Source: Ga0077527 sp964531455
GTDB lineage: Bacteria > Pseudomonadota > Gammaproteobacteria > Burkholderiales > SG8-41
DNA: 64,000 nt
Assembly (NCBI GenBank): GCA_964531455.1
Contig: CAZHFZ010000001.1
Location: 58,253-122,252 of the forward strand
Direction of reading: 5' to 3'
Part shown: piece by piece, positions 44,841 through 53,353 of the stretch
Position numbering within the stretch: position 1 is the stretch's first letter
Layout: every line of letters starts with the position of its first letter
Notes under the pieces: generated by a model
Told to the model about the DNA's origin: nothing
The model's database searches: none
What the model saw: the letters and a program-made list of their open reading frames with translations, nothing else
Made by a program: the position numbers and the translations under genes

Positions 44841-46409
44841 ATGAGCTGGCAGCCTGAAATCGACGAACTTCAGCGGCGGCGTCAACTGGCGGAAGCCTGC
44901 GGTGGTGCCGAGGCGGTGGCCAAACACCATGCCCAAGGTAAGTTGACGGTTCGTGAACGGGTGGCTGCACTAGCCGATCCAGGGTCCTTTCGCGAGGTCG
45001 GTAAACTGGCCGGCAAATCGACTTATGACGCATCCGGGCAGCTGAAGGGTTTCGAACCGGCGCCTTATGTGATGGGCATCGCCCGTATCAACGGGCGTCC
45101 GGTTGCGATCGGCGGCGAGGATTACACCATCCGCGCCGGTACCGGTTTCGGCAGCGATCGCCGCAAAGGCGGGCAGGGCGGCTTTATCGAAGACCTCGCT
45201 TTTGAGTACCGGATTCCGCTGATCAACCTGATCGATGGCACCGGCGGCACGGTCAACACCGCCAAACGCAAGGGTTACACCGTGGTTCCCGGTTACGGCC
45301 AGGACGGCATCGAGCGTTCGGTAGAACTGCTCGGTCAGGTGCCGGTGGTGTCGGCGGTGATGGGCACGACCGCCGGCGGACCGTCGATGCGCGCGATTCT
45401 TGCGCACTGGTCGATCATGGTCAAAGGCACAGGTCAGATTTTTGCTGCAGGGCCGCCGGTGGTCGAACGCGCTTTCGGCGAAAAGCTGCACAAGGACGAA
45501 CTGGGCGGTACCAAGGTCGCGGTCGATACCGCCGGCACCATCGACAATGTCGCCGAGAACGAGCAGGACTGTTTTGAGCAAATCCGCCGTTTCCTGTCGT
45601 ACATGCCTCAGAACGTCTGGGAACTGCCGCCGGTTGAAAACAATGGCGATCCGGTGGATCGCTGCGAAGACGCGCTGGCCAGCATCGTTCCGCGTTCCAA
45701 TCGCCAGGCCTACAACATGAAAAAGCTGGTCGGCCTGATTGTCGACCGCGATTCGTTTTTCGAAATCCAGCCGACCTTCGGCAAAGCGGTGATCACCGCG
45801 CTGGCACGGATGAACGGTAAAGTCGTCGGCGTCATTGCCAGCAATCCGATGGTCGGCGGCATCATGGATTTCAAAGCAGCACGCAAGCAAGGGCACTTCG
45901 CCGAACTGTGCGACATGTTCAATATCCCGATCATTCTGTTTGCCGACATTCCCGGACTAATGGTCGGCCGTGAATCCGAAGCCGATGCCATCCTCCGCGA
46001 AGGGGTACGCACGCGTTACATCCTCGGTCAGGTCAAAGTGCCGATGTTCACGGTGATCGTGCGCAAATGTTATGGCGTTGCCGGCGGCGGCTTTATTGAT
46101 CGCGCCGGGCTTAATTTCAAGATTGCCTGGCCGTCGGGCGAGTGGGGCTCCCTGCCGGTTGAAGGTGGCGTTAAAGCGGCCTATCGCCGTGAAATCGAAA
46201 GCGCACCGGATCCGGCGGCACGCGAACGTGAAATTGAAGCGGAACTGAAACAGCTCGCTTCGCCGTTCCGCACCGCTGAAGCATTTGCGATTGAAGACCT
46301 GATCGATCCGCGCGAGACCCGTCCTTACCTGTGCCAGTTCATTGATTCGATGCAGGGTCGACTGGCCAGCCAGCTTGGACCGAAGTATCGCGCCGGCGTC
46401 CGGCCTTGA
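44841..46409 (+). CDS. Acyl-CoA carboxyltransferase, first paralogue
   Basis: The 522-residue protein is a complete carboxyltransferase of the propionyl/methylcrotonyl-CoA carboxylase beta type, with both crotonase-fold halves. Oxyanion-hole glycines are seen near 176-180 (GTTAGG) and in the C half (VRKCYGVAGGG). GQGGFIEDLAF and DELGG segments are typical. It should move CO2 from carboxybiotin to an acyl-CoA. A second complete paralogue follows at once, which is unusual. No ribosome-binding site is obvious before the ATG. Confidence 0.88.
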   Translation: MSWQPEIDELQRRRQLAEACGGAEAVAKHHAQGKLTVRERVAALADPGSFREVGKLAGKSTYDASGQLKGFEPAPYVMGIARINGRPVAIGGEDYTIRAGTGFGSDRRKGGQGGFIEDLAFEYRIPLINLIDGTGGTVNTAKRKGYTVVPGYGQDGIERSVELLGQVPVVSAVMGTTAGGPSMRAILAHWSIMVKGTGQIFAAGPPVVERAFGEKLHKDELGGTKVAVDTAGTIDNVAENEQDCFEQIRRFLSYMPQNVWELPPVENNGDPVDRCEDALASIVPRSNRQAYNMKKLVGLIVDRDSFFEIQPTFGKAVITALARMNGKVVGVIASNPMVGGIMDFKAARKQGHFAELCDMFNIPIILFADIPGLMVGRESEADAILREGVRTRYILGQVKVPMFTVIVRKCYGVAGGGFIDRAGLNFKIAWPSGEWGSLPVEGGVKAAYRREIESAPDPAAREREIEAELKQLASPFRTAEAFAIEDLIDPRETRPYLCQFIDSMQGRLASQLGPKYRAGVRP

Positions 46410-46442
46410 TTTATAACTAATTGTTTTTATTGGATATTTGAT

Positions 46443-47978
46443 ATGGCATTCGAAGCATTACTGCAGGAATACGAAGCCCGTCGCGCCAAAGCATTGGCCG
46501 GTGGTGGCGAAGAGAAATATGCGAAGCGCACCGCCAAAGGCATCTGGAATGCCCGCCAGCGCATCGATTACCTGATGGACAAAGGCTCGTTTATTGAGTC
46601 GGGCCTGTTCGGATCTTCCGGTGTTTACGCCGAGCAGGAAGACGAAACGCAAACTGACGGCAAACTCGCCGGCTTCGGCCGCATCGATGGCCGCGATGTC
46701 TGTCTTGTGGTTAATGATTTCACGGTGAAGGGCGCATCGACCTCGGCCACCAATAGCAAAAAAATCGGCCACATGAAGCGCACCGCCACCGAGCGCGGCA
46801 TGCCGCTGGTGCTGATCGGTGAATCCACCGGTGCACGCTTGCCGGATGCGATGGGTTCACGCGGCATGGGCTTGTTGCTCGGCAATGACAATACGCAGTT
46901 CCGCCGCATGCGCGAAGTACCGATGGCCGCAGCCGCATTCGGGCCTTCCTTCGGTTCATCAACCTGGCTGATGTGTCAGTCCGATTTTGCGATCATGCAC
47001 AAGAGCGCGATCATGGCGGTGTCGAGTCCCGGCTTGGTGTCGATGGCGCTGGGCGAAAAAGTTGCGGCCGAAGATCTGGGTGGCTGGCGCCTGCATGCAG
47101 AAACCACAGGCCTGATTGATCAGTTCGCCGACACCGAAGAAGAGGTGTTCGACCAGATCAAGAAATTCCTCTCGTACATGCCCAGCCACCACCGCGAAGC
47201 ACCCCCGGATGCGCCGGTACCCGCAGGTTCCGGTGCTGACATGGCCAAAGTGTTCGACATCCTGCCCGAGAGCCGCACGCAGGTGTACGACATGAAGCGG
47301 GTGATCAAGTGCATCGTCGACAAGGATTCGCTGCTTGAAATGAAGCCGCGTTTCGGCAAAAGCGCGGTGACCGCGCTGGCCCGCCTCGGCGGCAAATCGG
47401 TGGGCATCATTGCCAACAACCCGCTGCATCGCGGCGGTGCATTGGACGCCGACGCCTGCCGCAAGATTGTTGATTTCATTGTGATGTGCGACTCCTTCAA
47501 CATCCCCTTCGTGATGCTGGTCGATACTCCGGGATTCCAGATCGGCACCGAAGCCGAACGTGCCGGTGCACCGGGCAAGATCATGAACTTCATGAATGCA
47601 ATGACGCTGGTCACCGTGCCGCATATTTCGGTGATCGTGCGCAAGAGCTACGGACGCGCCTACGTCTGCATGGGCGGCGGCCGCCACTCCGATGAAGTTG
47701 GCGCTTGGCCCTCTGCCGAGGTCAGCTTCATGAGCCCGGACTTCGCGACCAAGATCGTGCATGGCGTCGGTCATGGCGAACCCGGTTTCGAGGAAGCGCT
47801 GGCCGATATCCGCAAAGGCGCCGACGTCTGGGGACTCGCGGCGGTGTATGCCGCACAGTCGGTGATCAAGCCGCAGGACACGCGCGAGTATCTGATCCGT
47901 ATGTTCGATGTTTACAAACTGCGCATGACCAAGGGCGTCGGGCAACACCTGATGCGCAGCTGGCCAACCAGTTACTGA
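46443..47978 (+). CDS. Acyl-CoA carboxyltransferase, second paralogue
   Basis: At 511 residues this is also a full carboxyltransferase. Its N-half oxyanion region reads FGPSFGSS and its C-half VRKSYGRAYVCMGGG, both differing from the first paralogue. It has the DLGG and DTPGFQIGTEAE segments of the family. The two proteins may form a mixed hexamer or serve two substrates; no fusion or truncation is seen. It lies 33 bp after the first paralogue. Confidence 0.88.
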   Translation: MAFEALLQEYEARRAKALAGGGEEKYAKRTAKGIWNARQRIDYLMDKGSFIESGLFGSSGVYAEQEDETQTDGKLAGFGRIDGRDVCLVVNDFTVKGASTSATNSKKIGHMKRTATERGMPLVLIGESTGARLPDAMGSRGMGLLLGNDNTQFRRMREVPMAAAAFGPSFGSSTWLMCQSDFAIMHKSAIMAVSSPGLVSMALGEKVAAEDLGGWRLHAETTGLIDQFADTEEEVFDQIKKFLSYMPSHHREAPPDAPVPAGSGADMAKVFDILPESRTQVYDMKRVIKCIVDKDSLLEMKPRFGKSAVTALARLGGKSVGIIANNPLHRGGALDADACRKIVDFIVMCDSFNIPFVMLVDTPGFQIGTEAERAGAPGKIMNFMNAMTLVTVPHISVIVRKSYGRAYVCMGGGRHSDEVGAWPSAEVSFMSPDFATKIVHGVGHGEPGFEEALADIRKGADVWGLAAVYAAQSVIKPQDTREYLIRMFDVYKLRMTKGVGQHLMRSWPTSY

Positions 47979-47992
47979 TTAACCGCTTTTAG

Positions 47993-48065
47993 CCACAGAG
48001 ATGACAGAGGACACGGAGAACAGCGGAAGCCTGCAATTTCCGGGCTCCCTCGGTGATCTCTTTGT
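47993..48065. repeat. Imperfect inverted repeat (CACAGAG-type) inside the operon
   Basis: Two 18-bp arms, 47993-48010 and 48048-48065, match at 14 of 18 positions as an inverted repeat around a 37-bp centre. The left arm contains CCACAGAGATGACAGAGG. The sequence resembles small dispersed CACAGAG-rich elements seen between genes in other proteobacteria. It fills most of the 110-bp gap between the second carboxyltransferase and the biotin carboxylase. Confidence 0.45.
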
Positions 48066-48088
48066 CCGCTGTAGCAAAAGGATTTTCG

Positions 48089-49438
48089 ATGTTCAATAAA
48101 GTATTGGTTGCAAACCGCGGCGCCGTCGCTGCCCGTGTGTTGCGTGCACTGAACGCGATGAATATTCATTCGGTGGCGGTGTATTCCGAAGCCGACCACC
48201 ACGCGCCGTATCTGGAAATGGCGAGCCAGACTTATGCCATCGGTCCTGCACCGGCGCGGGAGAGTTATCTCAATCAGGACACGATTATCGATGTGCTGAA
48301 ACAATCCGGCGCCGATGGTCTGCATCCCGGGTACGGTTTTCTGTCTGAAAACGCCGGCTTTGCGCAAAAGGTGATCGACGCCGGTGCGCAGTTTATCGGC
48401 CCGTCGCCGAAATGGATTGATGCGATGGGTCACAAGACCCGTGCCCGTGATCTTGCTGCCCAGTACGGCATGCCGATGTCGCAGGGTTCGGAAGTGCTGC
48501 CGGATGACAATGACGCGATCATTGCCGCCGCACGCAAGATCGGTTTTCCGGTGCTGGTGAAACCCGCCGGTGGCGGCGGTGGCATCGGCATGCTGCCGGC
48601 GAAGGATGAAGCGGAACTGCTGACTGCGGTCGAGCGTTCGCGGTCGATGGCCAGCCGCGGTTTCGGCACCACCGAGGTTTATCTCGAAAAACTGATCGAA
48701 CGGCCGCGCCATGTCGAATTCCAGATTCTCGGCGACCAGCATGGCAGCGCGATGCACCTTTTCGAACGCGATTGTTCAACCCAGCGCCGCAACCAAAAGG
48801 TCATTGAAGAAGCGCCGGGTCCGCTGATCCCGCGCGACAAGGCGGTTGCTGTTGCCGACCAGATTGCCGGCATCATGCGCACCATGGGTTACGACAACAT
48901 CGGCACTGTCGAGATGCTGCTCGGCGCCGACGGTTCCTTCAACTTCCTCGAAATGAATACGCGGCTGCAGGTCGAGCATGGCGTGACCGAAGAAGTCACG
49001 GGTGTCGATCTGGTGCGCGCACAGATCCGTTCCGCCGCCGGCGAAAAACTCGGCGACATCCTGCCGGGCAAGGCCGAGATCAAGGGTCACGCGATCCAGG
49101 CGCGGGTTTATGCCGAAGATCCGAAAAACTTTTTTCCGTCACCCGGCAAGCTAACAGTGTTCCGTCCGCCGGAAGGCGATGGCATCCGCGTCGATACCGG
49201 TTACGCCGAAGGCCGCGACGTCACGCCGCATTACGACCCGATGATCGCCAAAGTCATCGTTCGCGCGGCAACCCGCGAAGCGGCCATCGATAAACTGGTC
49301 GAAGCGCTGGGCGGATTCGATATTCAGGGCCTCAAACACAATATTCCGGCAGTCATCAACATCCTGCGCTCCGAACAATTCCGTTCGGGCCGCGTTCACA
49401 CCGGCATCATCGGTGAAGTCACGGGCAAGAAAGTTTAA
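48089..49438 (+). CDS. Biotin carboxylase
   Basis: This 449-residue ATP-grasp enzyme should carboxylate the biotin on the small carrier. It has the N-terminal KVLVANRGAVAARV, HPGYGFLSENAGFA, the glycine loop GGGGGIGM near 161-168, RDCSTQRRNQKVIEEAPGP and EMNTRLQVEHGVTEE with the catalytic Arg. Some usual residues differ: NRGAVA for NRGEIA, GIGM for GRGM and EHGVTE for EHPVTE. The ATG at 48089 has AAAAGGA upstream. There is no fused carrier domain. Confidence 0.9.
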   Translation: MFNKVLVANRGAVAARVLRALNAMNIHSVAVYSEADHHAPYLEMASQTYAIGPAPARESYLNQDTIIDVLKQSGADGLHPGYGFLSENAGFAQKVIDAGAQFIGPSPKWIDAMGHKTRARDLAAQYGMPMSQGSEVLPDDNDAIIAAARKIGFPVLVKPAGGGGGIGMLPAKDEAELLTAVERSRSMASRGFGTTEVYLEKLIERPRHVEFQILGDQHGSAMHLFERDCSTQRRNQKVIEEAPGPLIPRDKAVAVADQIAGIMRTMGYDNIGTVEMLLGADGSFNFLEMNTRLQVEHGVTEEVTGVDLVRAQIRSAAGEKLGDILPGKAEIKGHAIQARVYAEDPKNFFPSPGKLTVFRPPEGDGIRVDTGYAEGRDVTPHYDPMIAKVIVRAATREAAIDKLVEALGGFDIQGLKHNIPAVINILRSEQFRSGRVHTGIIGEVTGKKV

Positions 49439-49443
49439 GACGC

Positions 49444-50148
49444 ATGAATACAACACAGGACAACCCGGTCGCCGCAGCCAAACGCGCCGGCCGCAATGCG
49501 CTCGATGAGAGCGCCGGTAAACAATTGCTGGCTGCACATGGCGTCAAAGTGCCGCAGTCGCGGGTGGCGAAAGGCGTGGCGGATGTCGATGCCGTGATGA
49601 ACGGCCTGCAGACGCCGGTGGTGGTTAAAGTCATGTCACCGGACATCCTGCACAAGAGCGATGCCGGCGGCGTGAAAATCAACCTGCGTTCGGCAGCCGA
49701 AGTCAAAGCGGCGATCGAGGCCATGCTCAACGCGCCGAAAATCAAGGGCGCGCGCATCGAAGGTTTTCTGGTTGAGGAAATGGCCCCGGCCGGTCATGAG
49801 CTGGTGATCGGCGGTTTACGCGATCCGCAGTTCGGGCCGCTGGTGATGGTCGGCCTCGGCGGCATATTCGTCGAGATCCTCAAGGACGTGTCGTTCCGCC
49901 TGTGCCCGATCACCCGCATCGATGCCGAGGAGATGATCGCTGAACTCAAGGGAGCCGCCATCCTGAAAGGTGCCCGGGGTACCAAGCCCGCATCCATGGA
50001 CGCCATCATCGATGTGCTGCTGAAAGTCGGCGGTGAAAACGGTCTGCTGATGCAGCATGCCGCCGACATCAGCGAAGCCGACATCAACCCGTTGATCGTG
50101 TCCGAAACGGCCGCAGTTGCCGTCGACGCGCGGTTCATTCTCGGCTGA
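49444..50148 (+). CDS. ADP-forming acyl-CoA synthetase, ATP-grasp (beta) subunit
   Basis: This 234-residue protein is the ATP-grasp half of an NDP-forming acid-CoA ligase. It has the conserved VVKVMSPDILHKSDAGGVK and EEMAPAGHELVIGGLRDPQF segments and the metal-binding end ADINPLIV. It needs the CoA-binding subunit encoded just downstream. The spacing of 5 bp from the biotin carboxylase and 2 bp to the next gene shows tight operon linkage. Confidence 0.9.
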   Translation: MNTTQDNPVAAAKRAGRNALDESAGKQLLAAHGVKVPQSRVAKGVADVDAVMNGLQTPVVVKVMSPDILHKSDAGGVKINLRSAAEVKAAIEAMLNAPKIKGARIEGFLVEEMAPAGHELVIGGLRDPQFGPLVMVGLGGIFVEILKDVSFRLCPITRIDAEEMIAELKGAAILKGARGTKPASMDAIIDVLLKVGGENGLLMQHAADISEADINPLIVSETAAVAVDARFILG

Positions 50149-50150
50149 GC

Positions 50151-51602
50151 ATGGAATCAACCCACATGAACATCATTGAAGAATTTACCCCCCTGTTTGC
50201 GCCGAAGACGGTTGCGGTCATTGGTGCTTCGACCAAGGGCAATGCCTTGCCCAATGTATTCATCCGGCGTATCCGCGAATTCGGTTTCAGCGGCGATATT
50301 TATCCGATCCATCCTGCTGCGGCCGAAATTGACGGTCTGACGGCCTACAAGACGCTGGCTGATACACCGAAGCCGGTGGATTACGCCTACATCGCGGTAT
50401 CCGGTGCGCAGATTCCCGGCATGCTGGCCGCAGCCAAAGGCCATGTGCGGTTTGCGCAGGTGATCTCCAGCGGATTCGGCGAAGTCGATGAAGGTAAAGA
50501 CCTGCAAGCCGAACTGGTCAACGCTGCAAAGGCTGGTGGAATGCGTCTGCTGGGCCCGAACTGCCTGGGTATTTATACGCCCCGCGGCAGCGTGACCTTT
50601 GCCGAAATCGGTCCGAAAGAAGTCGGGCACGTCGGCATCGTGTCGCAGAGCGGCGGGCTCGGTACCGACATCATCCGCCGCGGTCTTGCGCGCGGGCTCA
50701 AGTTCTCCGGACTGGTCACGGTCGGCAATTGCGCCGATGTAACGCCCTCCGACCTGCTCGAGTTTTATCTGGCCGACCCGCAGACCAAGGTCATCGGCAT
50801 GTACATCGAAACGGCAAAAGACGGTCGCCGTCTGTTCGATATCCTGCGCAATGCCAGAGCCTCGAAACCGGTGGTGATCCTGAAGGGCGGTCGCACGCAG
50901 CAGGGGCTCGCTGCCGCGGCCTCGCATACCGGATCGCTGGCCGGAGATGATCGTGTCTGGGTCGCGCTGGCGCGGCAGACCGGCTGCATGCTGGTCGACA
51001 CGCTGGACCAGTTCGTCGACACGCTGCTGATCTTCCAGTCGCTGACGCCGCGTCCGCAACGGCCGACACAGAAGGTCGTGCTGTTCGGCAATGGCGGCGG
51101 CACCAGCGTGCTGGCGACGGACTATTACGCGCGCCTCGGACTCGACGTCACGCCGTTTGCGCAGGAAGCAATCGACGCACTCGCGGAAATGAAGTTGCCG
51201 CCGGGCACGAGCATTACCAATCCCGTGGATTGTCCTGTCGGTACGCTGCAGCAGGACGACGGGCGCGTGGCCGAAAAAATCCTCGACATCATCTACAGCC
51301 AGGGCAAACCTGAAGCGCTGGTGATGCACCTGAACCTGTCGGCCTTTGTCGGCCGCACCAAACCCGAAGTCCTCGATAACCTGGTGGCCGCAGCGATGCG
51401 CGTGCAGGAGAAATATCCGGGGCAGTCGCATTTCATCCTGGTGCTGCGTTCCGATGGTGAACCCGGGCTGGAGGCACGCAAACGCGAGTTTCGCGACAAG
51501 GCGGTGGCGCTGGGTGTCCCGGTTTATGACGAGATGGCCAACGCCGGCCATCCGCTGGCAGCGCTGGCGACGTTTGAGCGCTTCAAGGCCGCACGCCAGT
51601 GA
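50151..51602 (+). CDS. ADP-forming acyl-CoA synthetase, CoA-binding (alpha) subunit
   Basis: The 483-residue protein starts with a CoA-binding Rossmann domain (KTVAVIGASTKGNALPNVF), followed by succinyl-CoA-ligase-like domains. The phosphohistidine is His259 in ASHTGSLAGDDRVW (His254 if translation starts at the ATG at 50166). With the previous gene it makes a split enzyme that forms acyl-CoA, ADP and Pi from acid, CoA and ATP, or runs in reverse to make ATP. Which acid it uses is unknown. Confidence 0.9.
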   Translation: MESTHMNIIEEFTPLFAPKTVAVIGASTKGNALPNVFIRRIREFGFSGDIYPIHPAAAEIDGLTAYKTLADTPKPVDYAYIAVSGAQIPGMLAAAKGHVRFAQVISSGFGEVDEGKDLQAELVNAAKAGGMRLLGPNCLGIYTPRGSVTFAEIGPKEVGHVGIVSQSGGLGTDIIRRGLARGLKFSGLVTVGNCADVTPSDLLEFYLADPQTKVIGMYIETAKDGRRLFDILRNARASKPVVILKGGRTQQGLAAAASHTGSLAGDDRVWVALARQTGCMLVDTLDQFVDTLLIFQSLTPRPQRPTQKVVLFGNGGGTSVLATDYYARLGLDVTPFAQEAIDALAEMKLPPGTSITNPVDCPVGTLQQDDGRVAEKILDIIYSQGKPEALVMHLNLSAFVGRTKPEVLDNLVAAAMRVQEKYPGQSHFILVLRSDGEPGLEARKREFRDKAVALGVPVYDEMANAGHPLAALATFERFKAARQ

Positions 51603-52798
51603 GTTATCAGCACCGGTTTCGCGCCACTGGTTACCCGCTGCGCTTGTACAGCGGCAAAGATGCGCTGGAAAACCTGCCGGCTGAACTGAAGCGTTTTAAA
51701 TCTGCAAAAGCATTTTTGATCAGCGGACGCAGCGTTTCGCGCAAGACAGGACTCGTTGATCGCATCGCAAAAATTCTCGGTCCGGCATACGCCGGTCGTT
51801 ATGACGAGATCGAGAAAGACACCACGCTGGCATCGGTGCAGGCCGCCGCTGCCGCTGCCCGTGCCGCGAACGCCGATCTGCTGATCGGGGTCGGTGCAGG
51901 CAGTGTCATTCAGGGCACACGCGTGGTGGCGATCCTGCTTGCCGAAACGGCACCGGTTGATCAACTCATCACGCAGTATCCGGACAATGCACCCGCGATC
52001 AGTCCCAAGCTGCTGGCGCCAAAACTGCCCATTATCAATGTACTGACGGCCGCAACTACCGCACAAAATCGTGCGGGCTCGGCGGTAAAAGACCCGGCAC
52101 GTCCGAATCGCATGGAATTTTTCGATCCAAAGACACGGCCTGCAGCCGTGTTCTGGGATGAAGATGCATTGCTGACGGCGCCGGTATCGCTGGCGCGTAC
52201 TACCGCAACGTCAGTGTTTTGGCGTTCGCTGATGAATCTTGGCGCACCGAGCATGGCGCCGCTGTCGGAAGGCGACCGTTTACAGGCATTCCGTTTGGCG
52301 CGTGGCGCGTTTTCCCGCATGAGCGATCCGCTGGACGCCGGTGCCCGTGTCGAAATGTGTGCGGCTGCATTTCTGCAAAATCGGGATGCGGATGACGGCG
52401 GAGCATTGACCGAGAAACACTGGCCCGCCCGCGTGGTGTATGCGCTGGCAACCGCGCTGTTCAACCTGCATGCCCATGTCGGTCAGGGGGAAGCGAATTC
52501 CGCGCTCACTGCGACAGTGATACGCCATTTCGGCGCGCGTGATTCGCAGGCGATGGCGTTGATCGCGGAAGCATTTGGTGTGACGGATGAACGTGCAGCG
52601 CATGAACGCGCAGCAGAAGCCGTGGAACTCGCTTTCATACAGGCAGGGATGCCGACCCGCCTGCGCGAACTGGATATTCCGCGGGACAGCCTTGAAACCG
52701 TTCTTGAAAATTCGCTGAGGAATTTCAACGCCGATCCCAAGCGTGAATTCCTGCGTGAACGCGATGTGCTGATGGCCGCGCTGCAGGCAGCTTGGTAG
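51599..52798 (+). CDS. Iron-alcohol-dehydrogenase-family protein lacking the metal ligands
   Basis: The 399-residue protein has the overall layout of group III (iron) alcohol dehydrogenases and maleylacetate reductases, with a Rossmann half and a helical half. Its key motifs are changed: GGGSxxD is GAGSVIQ (99-105), the Asp and His of the DxxxH ligand pair appear as Ser205 and Arg209, and the two later ligand His align with Tyr281 and Gln296. A metal-free reductase or a new activity is possible. It starts with GTG, overlapping the previous stop by 4 nt. Confidence 0.8.
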   Translation: MSYQHRFRATGYPLRLYSGKDALENLPAELKRFKSAKAFLISGRSVSRKTGLVDRIAKILGPAYAGRYDEIEKDTTLASVQAAAAAARAANADLLIGVGAGSVIQGTRVVAILLAETAPVDQLITQYPDNAPAISPKLLAPKLPIINVLTAATTAQNRAGSAVKDPARPNRMEFFDPKTRPAAVFWDEDALLTAPVSLARTTATSVFWRSLMNLGAPSMAPLSEGDRLQAFRLARGAFSRMSDPLDAGARVEMCAAAFLQNRDADDGGALTEKHWPARVVYALATALFNLHAHVGQGEANSALTATVIRHFGARDSQAMALIAEAFGVTDERAAHERAAEAVELAFIQAGMPTRLRELDIPRDSLETVLENSLRNFNADPKREFLRERDVLMAALQAAW

Positions 52799-53353
52799 GA
52801 ATGTGGTAAGTATTTGTTTATTAAGTGTTTTATTGATACGCCTACGCACTGAAATTGTTGTCCGCCGTTGCACCCATCCACAGGAAACAATTTGAGCGCG
52901 CTCCCGTGTTGTCTCCAGTGTCGTTCCGAACGGACTATGAAGACGACAATTTATATGTCTGTGCGGAATCTGCGCATCAGTGAGCAAAAGATGGGGCAGC
53001 GGATACCGCTGCTGCAGAAAGGGTGGTGCGCTGAGCCGTCAGCAATGTGCGGAGCTATGGTGACACCGTGACCGTGATCAAGTATCCCAAGGCCAAAGGC
53101 ATCCTCTCCATGAAAAGCGAACACGGCATCGATTGCAAAATCGAAGGTATCGTCTCGATGAAGCTGAAGCCACGATTCGTGAAAAAGTCTGAACGGCTTT
53201 GACGGTGTTTCCTCCATAGTACGGTCCATGGCTTGACGCTCGGGTTGTCGCTCCCAAGAATCCGGTAAAACAATAAAGCCTGTGTAATACCGCGGGCGCG
53301 CATTCTGATCCGGCATTTCCGGCCGGCAAAACTGTCCAGCAGAGGAGTTCCAG
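52799..53353. other. 555-bp intergenic region with two tiny overlapping ORFs
   Basis: No confident gene is present. On the plus strand an ATG at 52937 opens 44 codons ending at 53071, and a GTG at 53068 opens 44 codons ending at 53202, with a GTGA overlap. The second encodes a Lys-rich peptide with the near-repeat KGILSMK and EGIVSMK. Neither resembles a family I know; they may be small proteins or the remains of a gene. The last 120 bp hold the promoter of the next gene. A long minus-strand frame across the region is probably a shadow. Confidence 0.3.
53233..53261 (+). promoter_or_regulatory. putative promoter of the TctC-type gene
   Basis: TTGACG (53233-53238) and AAGAAT (53256-53261) are 17 bp apart. 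The leader would be about 85 nt. A ribosome-binding site (AGAGGAG) lies just before the ATG at 53354. Confidence 0.45.
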
